Shown in pieces: positions 27,130-37,210 of a stretch of 64,000 nucleotides of DNA. The translations under genes were made by a program, and so were the position numbers. The stretch lies in contig NKJG01000001.1 in assembly GCA_002256395.1 (NCBI GenBank), forward strand, positions 248,001 to 312,000. The letters run 5' to 3'. How positions within the stretch are numbered: the stretch's first letter is position 1; each line of letters starts with the position of its first letter. This stretch comes from Bacteroidetes bacterium B1(2017) (GTDB lineage Bacteria > Bacteroidota > Bacteroidia > UKL13-3). The notes below the pieces were generated by a model. That model had not been told where the DNA came from, did not search any database, and worked only from the letters and a program-made list of their open reading frames with translations.

Positions 27130-29841
27130 CTAAATCCTTCTGGCATCAAACCAGTCTTTTCTTTTCGGAATCTTCAAATCCTTTAAAACCGATGACTTAA
27201 CATTGATATTAAATATGAAGTATTGATTACCATAAGCCGATAATGGAGTCCAATTAAAGGTAAACTGCCAGCAGTGCAAATCGCGTCTTAAATCTATTCC
27301 TAAATGCGATATTTTCTTTAATTTAAAATCGTAACCCGAGTTAAAATTTACAAACCAATTTTTGGTTGGTGTAACGGTTCCATTAAACATAAGTGTTTGA
27401 ACAAACTGCTGTGAGCTAGGGCTAATTTTCGACCTATAATCATAACTAATCGTATAACTAAGTCCTAAACTCCAAGGTATACTTACTTCAGTAAATTTGC
27501 CCTCGCTCATTTCTTTCTTCCTGCGTTCAAGCGTTTCGGGATGTTTAGATTTAAACATCTCAGGAGTTAGGTTCGCCCCGATACCAATATTAGCATTAGT
27601 TATGACCCCAAGTTTATTTTGCTCTTTAAGGTAAAACTCATTTACACGTTGGTAGTATTTTGTTCCATTATCGCTAGTTATTACCTTATTTACATAAGGA
27701 TCTAAATTAGCTCCTCCATTTATCCCAATTGTTTTAAATAAGGTAGTACGCCAACTAATAGGAATATTGCTCAAGTTCATTGAATCGGCAAAAATATTAT
27801 AGCTACCTCCGGCTCGTATACTTTCAAATATTTTAATCTTCTCAATTTTCTCGGAAGTATCTTTTCCCTTCTTCCATTTAATTTCAAAGTTATTATCAAT
27901 ACCGAAGTTTATATTTCCTTGCTTACCTCTACTTGGACCACCAAATAAAGCATTTTCAAATATGGAGTATTGAGTGGTATTCCCTATGCTATCTCGCTGC
28001 ACATCTTTATAAAAACCATATTTTGAGGCACCAAAATCTGGCACATAGGAGAAACTTAAATCTGGGTTTATGACATGTCGAATTGCCTTTAATCTTCCCT
28101 TCTTAAACTGCACCATTCCATAAAAGCGCGTCGACATACCACCTCTAAATGAATATTGGTAACCGCGCTCAAACCCATTTGTATTCTTTGAAGTGATGGA
28201 TTTATTTTCAGGATCATAGGTTTTATCAACCGTTTTTAAGGTCCAAACCTCACTATAATCTGCACTAACCGAGAAGGTATAAAATTTAAATAAGTTAAAT
28301 GAGTTCTGGGCTGTAATGCTATGTCTTGCTCCATTGCGCATAACCGAGTCCAAAAACAAACGTGTTTCTAAATCATTTCGAGGCTTAAACAAAAGTGTAT
28401 CTTTCGTACTTAATACATTTTGCATGGCACCAATATAATTGATGCTTGTTTTCTCATACCATTTATCGGCGGTTGGTTTCCACTTTGGCTTAAAGGGTTG
28501 AAAAGATGCCACCGAAAAGGTAACATCAGGCAAGGTTACCGAAATATCTCTGGTTTGGGTATTTTGCGAAGCCCTAGTAGTTGCAGCTAAATTGTATTTC
28601 CCTTTACCCATTGAATGGGAATAACTCACAGATGAGTTAATATTATTAGTAAAGGCAGTGTTATTAGTTGAATACGTATTATAAGCCAAATATTGATTTC
28701 CAACTAATCTTACATCGGCTCTAAACGAAGTACCTGGCTTGGCTTTTTGATCCATGCTATGAAACCAGGTTACCTCAAAGGTCGTAAACTCATTAAAATC
28801 CCTATCCTCAGGCATCCCATTTTTGTTGTGAGCATAATTGGCGCTAAAGTTACCATCATAGGCATAGCGTTTCTTATAATTCATCCTACCACCAAGCATC
28901 CAGCTCATATTGGCGTAAATATCGCCTACAATCGCTAAATCAGCATGATTACCCATACCGAAGTAATATCCACCTTGGCGTAAAAAGAATCCTCTACCTT
29001 TTGCATTTCCATAAGTAGGAATAATTAAACCCGATTGCTGTCCGCGCTTTAGAGGGAAAATACCAAAAGGAACAAAAAGTGGTGTTCGAACGCCTGCAAT
29101 GGTTAAATTGGCGGGGCCAGTAATAACTCTTGAACCTGGAATTACTTTTAGCTTTTTGGCATTAATGGCAAAATGCGGATGATCTTCGCTACACGTTGTA
29201 TAATAACTATCTCTAATATAAAAGTTATTATTCTCATCCCGCTTTACACGCTCCCCTTTAATAAATCCATCGCCCTCCTGGGTTTTAAACTCACGCATTA
29301 AGCCTCGCTTCGACTGATAATTAAAGGTCACCTCTTCTATATTATATTCTTCGGAGCCCTGCTTAAATTTTGGCGTATTGGATAATTTACCCGTGCTATC
29401 GGCTTCACCAACCGCGTTGATGGTATTATTAGCCATATTAATTTTTATAACCGCGGCCTTCATTTCATAATCTTCAAAATTAATGAGGGCATCCTTGTAT
29501 AAAGAGGTAATTTTATCCGAAGCAGAATAGACGATAGAATCTTTGGCGTTGTATTTGACTTTATTTTTTATAGCAGATTTGGTACGAGGGAGATAGTTAC
29601 TGTCCCTCAAAAGTGTATCTGGAGCCAAATTTGTTGTTTTACGGATAGAATCATCCGAATAATTAAATGCTGATTTAGAGATAGTTAAATAATCGACATT
29701 TATTTTATTTGCAGATATGACTGATAAAACGTTTAATTTTGTAGAAGAATTGACGTAGGCAGCATGGACTTGATTTCCGACCGCAAAAACAAAAAATACG
29801 GATACAAGAACAGGAAAAACCCATACTAACCTAAAAGCCAT
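27130..29841 (-). CDS. lptD: LPS-assembly outer membrane protein LptD, Bacteroidota type, 903 aa
   Basis: The outer-membrane translocon inserting lipopolysaccharide. After a signal peptide (RLVWVFPVLVSVFFVFAVG) comes an OstA/LptA-like jelly-roll part (about residues 80-260: FNYQSKRGLMREFKTQEGDG and SYYTTCSEDHPHFAINAKKLKVIPG). The barrel begins near the lumen-loop signature TPLFVPFGIFPLKRGQQSGLIIPTYG and ends in an aromatic-rich strand series. It is longer than E. coli LptD, as is usual here. An in-frame ATG at 29865 is possible, but 29841 starts the signal peptide cleanly and avoids overlapping the divergent amidase. Confidence 0.88.
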   Translation of the reverse strand: MAFRLVWVFPVLVSVFFVFAVGNQVHAAYVNSSTKLNVLSVISANKINVDYLTISKSAFNYSDDSIRKTTNLAPDTLLRDSNYLPRTKSAIKNKVKYNAKDSIVYSASDKITSLYKDALINFEDYEMKAAVIKINMANNTINAVGEADSTGKLSNTPKFKQGSEEYNIEEVTFNYQSKRGLMREFKTQEGDGFIKGERVKRDENNNFYIRDSYYTTCSEDHPHFAINAKKLKVIPGSRVITGPANLTIAGVRTPLFVPFGIFPLKRGQQSGLIIPTYGNAKGRGFFLRQGGYYFGMGNHADLAIVGDIYANMSWMLGGRMNYKKRYAYDGNFSANYAHNKNGMPEDRDFNEFTTFEVTWFHSMDQKAKPGTSFRADVRLVGNQYLAYNTYSTNNTAFTNNINSSVSYSHSMGKGKYNLAATTRASQNTQTRDISVTLPDVTFSVASFQPFKPKWKPTADKWYEKTSINYIGAMQNVLSTKDTLLFKPRNDLETRLFLDSVMRNGARHSITAQNSFNLFKFYTFSVSADYSEVWTLKTVDKTYDPENKSITSKNTNGFERGYQYSFRGGMSTRFYGMVQFKKGRLKAIRHVINPDLSFSYVPDFGASKYGFYKDVQRDSIGNTTQYSIFENALFGGPSRGKQGNINFGIDNNFEIKWKKGKDTSEKIEKIKIFESIRAGGSYNIFADSMNLSNIPISWRTTLFKTIGINGGANLDPYVNKVITSDNGTKYYQRVNEFYLKEQNKLGVITNANIGIGANLTPEMFKSKHPETLERRKKEMSEGKFTEVSIPWSLGLSYTISYDYRSKISPSSQQFVQTLMFNGTVTPTKNWFVNFNSGYDFKLKKISHLGIDLRRDLHCWQFTFNWTPLSAYGNQYFIFNINVKSSVLKDLKIPKRKDWFDARRI

Positions 29842-29891
29842 TCGATATGAAAACCTTAATTTCAATGTTGTCTACAAATCTAACTAAACAA

Positions 29892-30704
29892 ATGTATTTA
29901 CCGAAATGGGAAAAAATTGTGCCATTTTTGGTCATATTCATTTTTGTAGCTGCAACACCCCCTGCTTCTAAAAAAATATATAGAAAAAATATTTCTACAA
30001 TTGTTATCGATGCAGGTCATGGTGGCCACGATCCTGGTTGTATGACGAATAATGTGCGCGAAAAGGATGTTACCCTTGCCATTGCGCTTGCATTGGGTTC
30101 AAAATTAAAGGATCAATTGCCAGATGTAAAAATTATTTACACACGTTCGGGCGATAAGTTTGTTGAATTGTGGGAAAGAGCAGCCATTGCGAATAGAAAT
30201 AATGCCGACTTATTTATTTCCATTCATTGCAATGCCTCTAAAAATACTAGTATTAACGGAACAGAAACCTTCGCAATGGGCTTGCATAAAGCGGATGAAA
30301 ACTTAGAAGTTGCTAAAAGAGAGAACGATGTAGTTTTATTGGAAGATGATTACATGCAACGTTACGAAGGTTTTGACCCTAGCTCTCCAGAATCGCATAT
30401 CTATTTCTCTTTGTTCCAAAATGCCTATATGGACCAAAGCATTAAATTGGCCGCACGCGTTGAAAATCAAATTAGTACAGGTATTAAACGCCCTAGCAGA
30501 GGTGTTAAACAAGCTGGGTTTGTTGTTTTGTGGAAAACTAAAATGCCAAGCATCCTAATTGAGACTGGTTTTATTAGCAATAAAAAGGACAGAGAATTCT
30601 TAAATAGCGAAACTGGTGTAGAGAATATTTCGAGCGCTATGGCAAATGCAATTGGAGAATATAAAAAGTCATTTGAAGCAGTTTCTTCCTCCAAGATAAA
30701 TTAG
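29892..30704 (+). CDS. N-acetylmuramoyl-L-alanine amidase (Amidase_3), 270 aa
   Basis: A zinc amidase cleaving peptide stems from peptidoglycan. Zinc ligands and catalytic residues are read from DAGHGGHDPGC, NNADLFISIHCNAS and the final ILIETGFISN, where the glutamate is the catalytic base. An N-terminal hydrophobic stretch (VPFLVIFIFVAATPPAS) is a signal or anchor. Two earlier in-frame ATGs (29847 and 29865) would overlap the divergent lptD start region. ATG 29892 (MYLPKWEK) is the conservative choice. The MCE gene follows 43 bases downstream. Confidence 0.9.
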   Translation: MYLPKWEKIVPFLVIFIFVAATPPASKKIYRKNISTIVIDAGHGGHDPGCMTNNVREKDVTLAIALALGSKLKDQLPDVKIIYTRSGDKFVELWERAAIANRNNADLFISIHCNASKNTSINGTETFAMGLHKADENLEVAKRENDVVLLEDDYMQRYEGFDPSSPESHIYFSLFQNAYMDQSIKLAARVENQISTGIKRPSRGVKQAGFVVLWKTKMPSILIETGFISNKKDREFLNSETGVENISSAMANAIGEYKKSFEAVSSSKIN

Positions 30705-30731
30705 CATAGGAGCTTTATTTCCTTATTTTTG
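30701..30731 (+). promoter_or_regulatory. Candidate promoter for the MCE gene
   Basis: TATTTTTG at 30724-30731 matches the -7 consensus exactly. TTAG at 30701-30704 lies 19 bases upstream where the -33 TTTG is expected and matches three of four bases. Transcription would start close to the TTG start codon at 30748, giving a very short leader. The element overlaps the 3' end of the amidase gene. Confidence 0.4.
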
Positions 30732-30747
30732 CTAAAAAGATTTCGTT

Positions 30748-31725
30748 TTGAAAGTTACCAAAGAAGCTAAAATCGGATTATTTGCCGCTTTATCACTTGC
30801 AGCCTTATATTTTGGCTACAATTTTTTGCGTGGTAAAAAGCTATTCTCTAGCCAAAACACCTATTACGCAGTGTATAATAAAATAGATGGAATTGTAAAA
30901 TCTACACCCATTTATTTTAAAGGACTAAAAGTTGGTCAGGTTGAAAAATTAAGTCTCATTAGAACAGATAGTGCAAATAAAATTTTAGCCACTCTTTTAA
31001 TTGATGACAAAATTCAATTAGCGCAATCAAGCGAGGCTAAAATTGTAGGAATGGATTTATTAGGAGGAAAAGCTATTTCCCTTATTATTCCATCTTTGGT
31101 TGACCCTATTCATAAAGGCGATACTTTAATGGGTACGCAAGAAACTAGCTTAACCGAATCTATTTCTGAAATGATTACGCCTGTAAAAAACAAAACAGAA
31201 AACGTAATGGTTTCCTTAAATAAAGTATTGGGTGAATTAGAAAAAGTTTTAGAAAATGGTGGCACCCAAAATCTTTCTGCTGGCATTGATGATTTAGCGG
31301 GTATCCTTAAAAACTTAAGAGCCACTACACAACAATTAGACTTATTAATGCAAAGCGAAAAAGGTAAGATAAGCAAAATTACAGGCAACGTAGCAGTGCT
31401 TTCTGAAACCTTTAAAAAGAGCAATGCAGAAATTGAGGCAAGTCTTAAAAACTTCAGAAGTATTAGCGATTCATTGGCCGATGCACCAATAAAATCAACC
31501 ATAGAACAATTAAATATTACCTCACATCAATTGGCTTTAATTTCTACCAAAATAGAAAAAGGCGATGGTACTGCTGGTAAATTAGTGAACGATAAAGAAC
31601 TTTACGATAACCTAAATAAATCGGCATTTGAGTTGCAAGCTTTGCTTAAAGACTTAAAAGAAAACCCAAAGAGATATGTGAATGTTTCTGTGTTTGGTGG
31701 TAAAAAAGAAAAGAAAAAGAAATAA
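30748..31725 (+). CDS. MCE (MlaD-like) lipid-transport protein, 325 aa
   Basis: A substrate-binding protein of MCE-type phospholipid transport. One N-terminal helix anchors it in the inner membrane (AKIGLFAALSLAALYFGYNFL). A single MCE domain spans about residues 38-115 (YYAVYNKIDGIVKSTPIYFKGLKVGQVEKL, IVGMDLLGGKAISLII). The rest is a long helical, coiled-coil-like tail ending in lysines. The start is TTG: it gives MKVTKEAKIGLF, the family start, and no ATG lies nearby in frame. The matching ABC genes are not in the window. It converges with tolC with 3 bases between the stop codons. Confidence 0.9.
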   Translation: MKVTKEAKIGLFAALSLAALYFGYNFLRGKKLFSSQNTYYAVYNKIDGIVKSTPIYFKGLKVGQVEKLSLIRTDSANKILATLLIDDKIQLAQSSEAKIVGMDLLGGKAISLIIPSLVDPIHKGDTLMGTQETSLTESISEMITPVKNKTENVMVSLNKVLGELEKVLENGGTQNLSAGIDDLAGILKNLRATTQQLDLLMQSEKGKISKITGNVAVLSETFKKSNAEIEASLKNFRSISDSLADAPIKSTIEQLNITSHQLALISTKIEKGDGTAGKLVNDKELYDNLNKSAFELQALLKDLKENPKRYVNVSVFGGKKEKKKK

Positions 31726-31728
31726 GGA

Positions 31729-33039
31729 TTATTTCACCAAAGTTCCAGCCAATCGTTTTAGTTCAACTTCACTTATTTTAGAATCATAGGCAGCTACTAA
31801 AAGGCGGTTTACATTTTGTAAATAGTTTACTTGTGCAATGCGCAAATCATTGCTACTTATCATTCCTTGATCGTTTTGATCTCTAGAAATTTCAAAGTTC
31901 TGACGAGCTACATCTAAATTGTTTTGCTCAAATTGATATAAATCTAAATTGGTTAAATACACATTGTAAGCCTGTGTTAAGGCTACTTCTAACTTTAACA
32001 AAGAATCTTTTAATAACAAATCGGTATTCTTAAAACTAATACGAGAGTTTGTAACTCGGCGATCTACATCAAACCCATTAAAAATGTTTAGGTTCAAACC
32101 GGCACCATAATGAAACCCATTTGTGTTGGAAGATTGCAAGAAGCCTGCTTGAGATTGTTGCTGACTTATATTATAACCACTTTTAAACTGCAAACTTGGG
32201 TAGCGTTCGGCTCGTATTTCTCTTAATTGGTTCATGGCAACTTCTTGATTGAGCTTTGCCAATTGGATACCTGTATTATTTTGTGTAGCTAAACTTTTAA
32301 GTTCTTCTAAACTAAGCTTTGTTTCAGGACTAAGAGAATCACTCACATCAAAGGAGTAGTTTATTGGCATTCCCAATTGCTGAACCAAACTAAGTTTACT
32401 GTTTTTAAGTTGAGTCTCTAAACGTTTATACGCGGCAATATCACTATTCAAATTTACCATGGCATTTAATACCTCAGACTTTGGACTCTTGCCTGCTAGC
32501 AACTTAGACTTTGCCACATCTAACCTTTTTTCACTAATGCTAATAAACTCTTTTCCAGATTTAAGTTGCTCCTTAACCAATACTACATCTAAATACGATT
32601 TGGCCACTCTACTTAATGTGGTTTCCATTTGTTGACGTAAACGCTTTTCACCTATTGCTTCCAATTCTGCTAACCTATTTTTAGTAGCAAACATTTTCAT
32701 ACCATTAAATAATGTCCAATTTAGCTCCACACCCGCGTTTAATTGATTACTTTTTGCACCCGTTTTATTATTCTCTGCGCCACTAAGAAACGTTTGCTTG
32801 GTATCTAAAACTTGGTTGTCTTGATTTACGGTACCAACAATAGCAGGCAGCATACCCGCATTTCCAATAACATTATTTCGCTTGCTTATGTCTAACTCAT
32901 TGCTAGCAATTTGAATAGAATAATTGTTTTGCAAGGCCAATTCAAAAGCCTGTTGCATACTTAAATTGGTTTGACCCAAAACTTGGGAAGCCAATAAAAG
33001 AAGAAGTATAAAAAAAGAATATTTATTCTGCAGTTTCAT
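31729..33039 (-). CDS. TolC-family outer membrane efflux protein, 436 aa
   Basis: The outer-membrane channel of a tripartite efflux system. The signal peptide is KYSFFILLLLLASQVLGQ. Two repeated helical-barrel halves follow, visible as NLSMQQAFELALQNNYSIQIASNELDIS and later LKLEVALTQAYNVYLTNLDLYQFEQNNLDVARQNFEIS, both typical of TolC. Its start lies inside the end of the RND gene (17-base overlap), so translation is probably coupled. It is the last gene of the leftward efflux cluster. Confidence 0.92.
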   Translation of the reverse strand: MKLQNKYSFFILLLLLASQVLGQTNLSMQQAFELALQNNYSIQIASNELDISKRNNVIGNAGMLPAIVGTVNQDNQVLDTKQTFLSGAENNKTGAKSNQLNAGVELNWTLFNGMKMFATKNRLAELEAIGEKRLRQQMETTLSRVAKSYLDVVLVKEQLKSGKEFISISEKRLDVAKSKLLAGKSPKSEVLNAMVNLNSDIAAYKRLETQLKNSKLSLVQQLGMPINYSFDVSDSLSPETKLSLEELKSLATQNNTGIQLAKLNQEVAMNQLREIRAERYPSLQFKSGYNISQQQSQAGFLQSSNTNGFHYGAGLNLNIFNGFDVDRRVTNSRISFKNTDLLLKDSLLKLEVALTQAYNVYLTNLDLYQFEQNNLDVARQNFEISRDQNDQGMISSNDLRIAQVNYLQNVNRLLVAAYDSKISEVELKRLAGTLVK

Positions 33040-36000
33040 TTTCGTTTTCTGTTGAGATGTGAACCTTTTTTTTGCCCGACATAAAATTATAAATAACTGG
33101 AATTACATAAAGAGTTAAGAATCCAGAAAACAGTAAGCCACCAATAATAACCATACCCATAGAAACACGGCTTTTAGCGCCTGCACCAAGGGCTAAAGCT
33201 ATTGGCAATGCACCCAAAATAGTAGCAAAACTGGTCATCATAATTGGCCGTAAACGAGAAATTGCCGCTTCTTTTACTGCCTCCAATTTAGGCATCCCCT
33301 GTTCTCGTTTTTGATTGGCAAATTCTACAATTAAAATACCGTTTTTAGTAACTAAACCAAGTAGAACAATAATTCCAATTTGACTAAAAATATTCATTGT
33401 TTGATCAAAATACCAAAGGGTAATGAGAGCACCAGCTAAGGCAAGTGGCACGGTAAACATGATAATAATTGGATCAATAAAACTTTCGAATTGCGCTGCC
33501 AGAATTAAATACACCAACAACAAAGCAAGAATAAAGGCGAAACTTGTGTTGGAAGAACTTTCGGCAAAATCTCGTGAAGGCCCTCCTAAGTCGGTTGTAA
33601 ACGATTCGTCCAACACTTTTCTCTTGATGCGATTCATCTCATCAATTCCATCGCCTATGGTTCTACCAGGAGCTAAGCCCGCAGAAACGGTAGCCGCTTT
33701 ATACCTATTGTAATGATACAATTGAGGCGGGGAGCTTTGTTCAACCACATTCACAAGATTATCCAATTGAACTAATTCACCTCTATCATTTCTAACATAT
33801 AAAGACTTTAAATCAACAGGATCATCTCTGTGCTCTCTTTCTACCTGACCAATAATTTGATATTGTTTACCAAATTTAGTGAAGTATCCATATCGTACGC
33901 CACCATAGGCAAACTGCAAGGTTTGAGCCACGGTTTGAACACTAACACCTAAGTTTTTGGCTTTCTCTCTATCAAAATTTACTACCAATTCTGGTCGGTT
34001 AAATTTTAGGTTTACATCTACCCCTTGAAATACTTTACTAGTATTTGCTTCTTCTAAAAATTTAGGCAAATAGGTTTGTATTTTATCAAAATCTTGATTT
34101 TGCAAAATAAACTGAACTGGCAATCCAGCCCTAGAACCACCCGTTCCAGAGATGGTTTGATCTTGGATAACAAACGATTTAGCACCTGTTAAATTTGAGA
34201 GTTGTTGCTGCAAACGTTGCGCTACTTGTTGTTGCGTTTTTTTGCGTTGATCGGGGTCTTTTAAAATCACCCTAACAAAACCCGAGTTCATGGCACCACT
34301 TCCAGTAAAACCAGGCGCTGTAACCACTAAAGTTAATCTCTTTTCAGCAATAGAATCATCAATCATGGTCGAAACTTGATCCATGTATCTATCCATATAA
34401 TCATAAGAAGAACCTTCGGGTGCGGTTGAGCTTATGCGCATCCAGCTCCTATCATCAAGGGGCGACAATTCAGATTGAAGACTTCCACCTATAGAAAAAA
34501 TTAATACAATACTCGCAAATACAATTAAAACAACTTGCCATTGATGCCTAAACATTGCCTCTAAAGAATTAGAATAGGCAGTATTTAATCTAACAAAAAA
34601 CGGCTCGGTTCGCTCATAAAAATTAGAATGCTTTTTATTTTTACGTTGCAGGTAAACGTTTAAAACAGGCGTAAGCGTAAGCGATACAAAAGCCGATATT
34701 AATACAGAACCGGCAACCACTACTCCAAATTCTCTAAACAATCGCCCTACAAAACCTTGAATAAAAATAATAGGCAAAAACACCACTGCCAAGGTTATGG
34801 AAGTAGCAATTACCGCAAAGAAAATCTCATTCGTTCCTTTAATGGCTGCATCTCTTGGATTAAGACCTTCCTCTAACTTTTTGAAAATATTTTCGGTAAC
34901 TACAATACCATCATCCACCACCAAACCTGTTGCTAAAACAATGGCCAACAGTGTTAAGATATTGATAGAGAAACCAGCCATATACATTATAAAGAAGGCA
35001 CCTATAAGTGATACAGGAATATCTATTAAAGGGCGAATAGCGATTAACCAATCTCTAAAAAACAGGAAAATAATAAGTACTACTAAGAGAAAAGCCACCA
35101 ATAAAGTTTCGCCCACCTCTGTAATAGAAGTGCGCACAAAACGAGTATTATCTAGAGCTACATCCAATCGTATATCAGCAGGAATATCTTTCTTTATTTG
35201 ATCGTAGCGTTTATAAAATTCATCGGCAATTTCAATATAATTTGCACCCGGTTGCGGTATAAGTCCAAGTCCAATCATTACCACTCCACTAGATTTTAAA
35301 ATAGACTCCTCATTTTCTGGACCCAAAACAGCCCTTCCCACATCCTGCAAGCGCACCACTTGCGTTCCAATATTTTTAATAACAATCCTATTAAACTGCT
35401 CTTCGGTAGAATACCTTCCAACTGTTTTTATAGCCAATTCCATATTATCGCCCGCAATTTTACCACCTGGCAATTCAATATTTTCTCTATCTAAAGCAGC
35501 GCGTACATCAAGGGGAGTTAAGCCAAAAGAAGAAAGCTTATCAGGGTTGAGCCAAAGGCGCATAGAGGTTTTTTTCTGACCCCAAATTTGTATGGAACTT
35601 ACACCAGGTATAGTTTGCAAACGCTCCATGACAACATTTTCAGCGTAATCATTTAAATCTAATTTTGAACGCGAATCACTTTGAAGAGTTAAGGAAACGA
35701 TAGCATCCGAATTGGCATCGGCTTTACTTACAACTGGCGGAGCATCTATATCTTGAGGTAATTGTCTAATGGTTTGCGACACCTTATCCCGCACATCATT
35801 GGCAGCTTCTTCTAGGTTCGAGGATAAGTTAAATTCAACTGTAATGACAGAACTACCTTGGTTACTTGAAGAAGAAATAGATCTTATACCTGCAATACCA
35901 TTTATCGCCTTTTCTAAAGGCTCAGTAATTTGCGATTCAATAATATCTGGATTTGCACCGGTATAATTGGTTCGAACCGTAATAACGGGAGGATCAATAC

Positions 36001-36115
36001 TTGGAAACTCTCTTACACCAAGATAATTGAAGGAAATGGCTCCAAACAATACAATTAGAATGGAGCAAACAATGGCCAAAACTGGCCTATTAATACTAAG
36101 ACTTGCTAAACTCAT
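33023..36115 (-). CDS. RND efflux transporter, HAE1 (AcrB-like), 1030 aa
   Basis: A proton-driven inner-membrane pump subunit exporting drugs or other amphiphiles. It starts SLASLSINRPVLAIVCSILIVLFG, a typical first helix. Membrane helix 4 carries the proton-relay Asp pair in VLATGLVVDDGIVVTENIF, and helix 10 carries Lys in LLGLVTKNGILIVEFANQ. The large periplasmic loops and the 1030-residue length fit the family. The membrane fusion gene ends 4 bases upstream and the TolC gene overlaps its end. The closest functional analogues are AcrB and MdtB/C. Substrates are not predictable. Confidence 0.95.
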   Translation of the reverse strand: MSLASLSINRPVLAIVCSILIVLFGAISFNYLGVREFPSIDPPVITVRTNYTGANPDIIESQITEPLEKAINGIAGIRSISSSSNQGSSVITVEFNLSSNLEEAANDVRDKVSQTIRQLPQDIDAPPVVSKADANSDAIVSLTLQSDSRSKLDLNDYAENVVMERLQTIPGVSSIQIWGQKKTSMRLWLNPDKLSSFGLTPLDVRAALDRENIELPGGKIAGDNMELAIKTVGRYSTEEQFNRIVIKNIGTQVVRLQDVGRAVLGPENEESILKSSGVVMIGLGLIPQPGANYIEIADEFYKRYDQIKKDIPADIRLDVALDNTRFVRTSITEVGETLLVAFLLVVLIIFLFFRDWLIAIRPLIDIPVSLIGAFFIMYMAGFSINILTLLAIVLATGLVVDDGIVVTENIFKKLEEGLNPRDAAIKGTNEIFFAVIATSITLAVVFLPIIFIQGFVGRLFREFGVVVAGSVLISAFVSLTLTPVLNVYLQRKNKKHSNFYERTEPFFVRLNTAYSNSLEAMFRHQWQVVLIVFASIVLIFSIGGSLQSELSPLDDRSWMRISSTAPEGSSYDYMDRYMDQVSTMIDDSIAEKRLTLVVTAPGFTGSGAMNSGFVRVILKDPDQRKKTQQQVAQRLQQQLSNLTGAKSFVIQDQTISGTGGSRAGLPVQFILQNQDFDKIQTYLPKFLEEANTSKVFQGVDVNLKFNRPELVVNFDREKAKNLGVSVQTVAQTLQFAYGGVRYGYFTKFGKQYQIIGQVEREHRDDPVDLKSLYVRNDRGELVQLDNLVNVVEQSSPPQLYHYNRYKAATVSAGLAPGRTIGDGIDEMNRIKRKVLDESFTTDLGGPSRDFAESSSNTSFAFILALLLVYLILAAQFESFIDPIIIMFTVPLALAGALITLWYFDQTMNIFSQIGIIVLLGLVTKNGILIVEFANQKREQGMPKLEAVKEAAISRLRPIMMTSFATILGALPIALALGAGAKSRVSMGMVIIGGLLFSGFLTLYVIPVIYNFMSGKKKVHISTENENETAE

Positions 36116-36119
36116 ATTC

Positions 36120-37184
36120 TTAGTTTTTACCCACTTTAACTTTTACACCATTTTTCATATACATAATACCATTCACAATAAGTGAATCACCTGCCTGTAA
36201 GCCTTCTGTAATTTCAATTTTTGTTTCGGTTCTAAAGCCTGTTTTAACAATACGTTCAACGGCAGAATCGCCCTGAACCAAAAACACTTTTTGGCCTTTT
36301 AATATTGGCACCACCGATTGAGTAGGAATCATAAACGAGGATTTATCGCTTCCAAGTTTCATTCGAATAGTTGCAAATAAACCAGGCATTAATTTATGAT
36401 TGGTATTAGCACAAATAGCCCTCATTTTTATCGACCTAGTTTCGCTTGAAACCGATGCATCGCTGGCGTATATTTTTGCTTTAAATACTTCCTCACTTCC
36501 ACTTACGGTAAAACTAAGTTGATCGCCAACCGCTACCTTTAAGGCATACTTCTCAGGAATAGAAAACTCCAATTTCAATTGCGATTCATCCTCCAAACTT
36601 GCAATGCTTGTATTCGTTGTTATGTATGCGCCTTCGCTTACATTGCGCAAACCAATGGTTCCATTGAAGGGTGCTCTAATTTCTGTTTTACGAATCATTT
36701 CACGTAAATAGTCAATATCAGCTTCAATGGCGTTTAAATCGGTTACAGAAATATCAAAATCGTTTTGAGAAATCGCTTCTTTCTTTAATAAAATCTGATT
36801 TCGATTTACCGTTTCCTCTTTCAGTTTTTTATTGGCTAAAGCCTTTTTTAGTTGCGCTTGAAAATCGGCATCATTTATTTTTAGCAAGAGCTCCCCTTTG
36901 CTCACGCGCTCACCTTCCTTAAAATAAACCTTGCGAATTAAACCTTGTGTTTCACTACTTAATTGCACTTGTTCATTGGCAACCAAGGTTCCGCTCACTT
37001 GATATTCTGGCGAAACGGTTTCGGGCTGTACTACCTGCACACCTACTTTTATGGCCATTTTAGGACCGCCACCACCAGGCTTCCCACTACTCATATCCAT
37101 CTTCTTAGTTCCACAAAAAAACTTTGGAATTAATAGTGCGGCAACAAGGCCAATAAAAATCAAATAACCTCTATAATTTTTCAT
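36120..37184 (-). CDS. RND membrane fusion protein (AcrA/HlyD-like), 354 aa
   Basis: The periplasmic adaptor linking pump and channel. It has an N-terminal helix (YRGYLIFIGLVAALLIPKFF), a glycine-rich linker (SSGKPGGGGPKM), a biotinyl-lipoyl-like pair (VQLSSETQGLIRKVYFKEGERVSKGELLLKINDADF and IRAPFNGTIGLRNVSEGAYI) flanking a coiled-coil hairpin, and a C-terminal beta-barrel part (MPGLFATIRMKL). No lipobox cysteine is placed as in AcrA. It lies in the leftward cluster between the MFS and RND genes. Confidence 0.93.
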   Translation of the reverse strand: MKNYRGYLIFIGLVAALLIPKFFCGTKKMDMSSGKPGGGGPKMAIKVGVQVVQPETVSPEYQVSGTLVANEQVQLSSETQGLIRKVYFKEGERVSKGELLLKINDADFQAQLKKALANKKLKEETVNRNQILLKKEAISQNDFDISVTDLNAIEADIDYLREMIRKTEIRAPFNGTIGLRNVSEGAYITTNTSIASLEDESQLKLEFSIPEKYALKVAVGDQLSFTVSGSEEVFKAKIYASDASVSSETRSIKMRAICANTNHKLMPGLFATIRMKLGSDKSSFMIPTQSVVPILKGQKVFLVQGDSAVERIVKTGFRTETKIEITEGLQAGDSLIVNGIMYMKNGVKVKVGKN

Positions 37185-37210
37185 CGTTTAATATTTCTTT
37201 TGGTCATACA

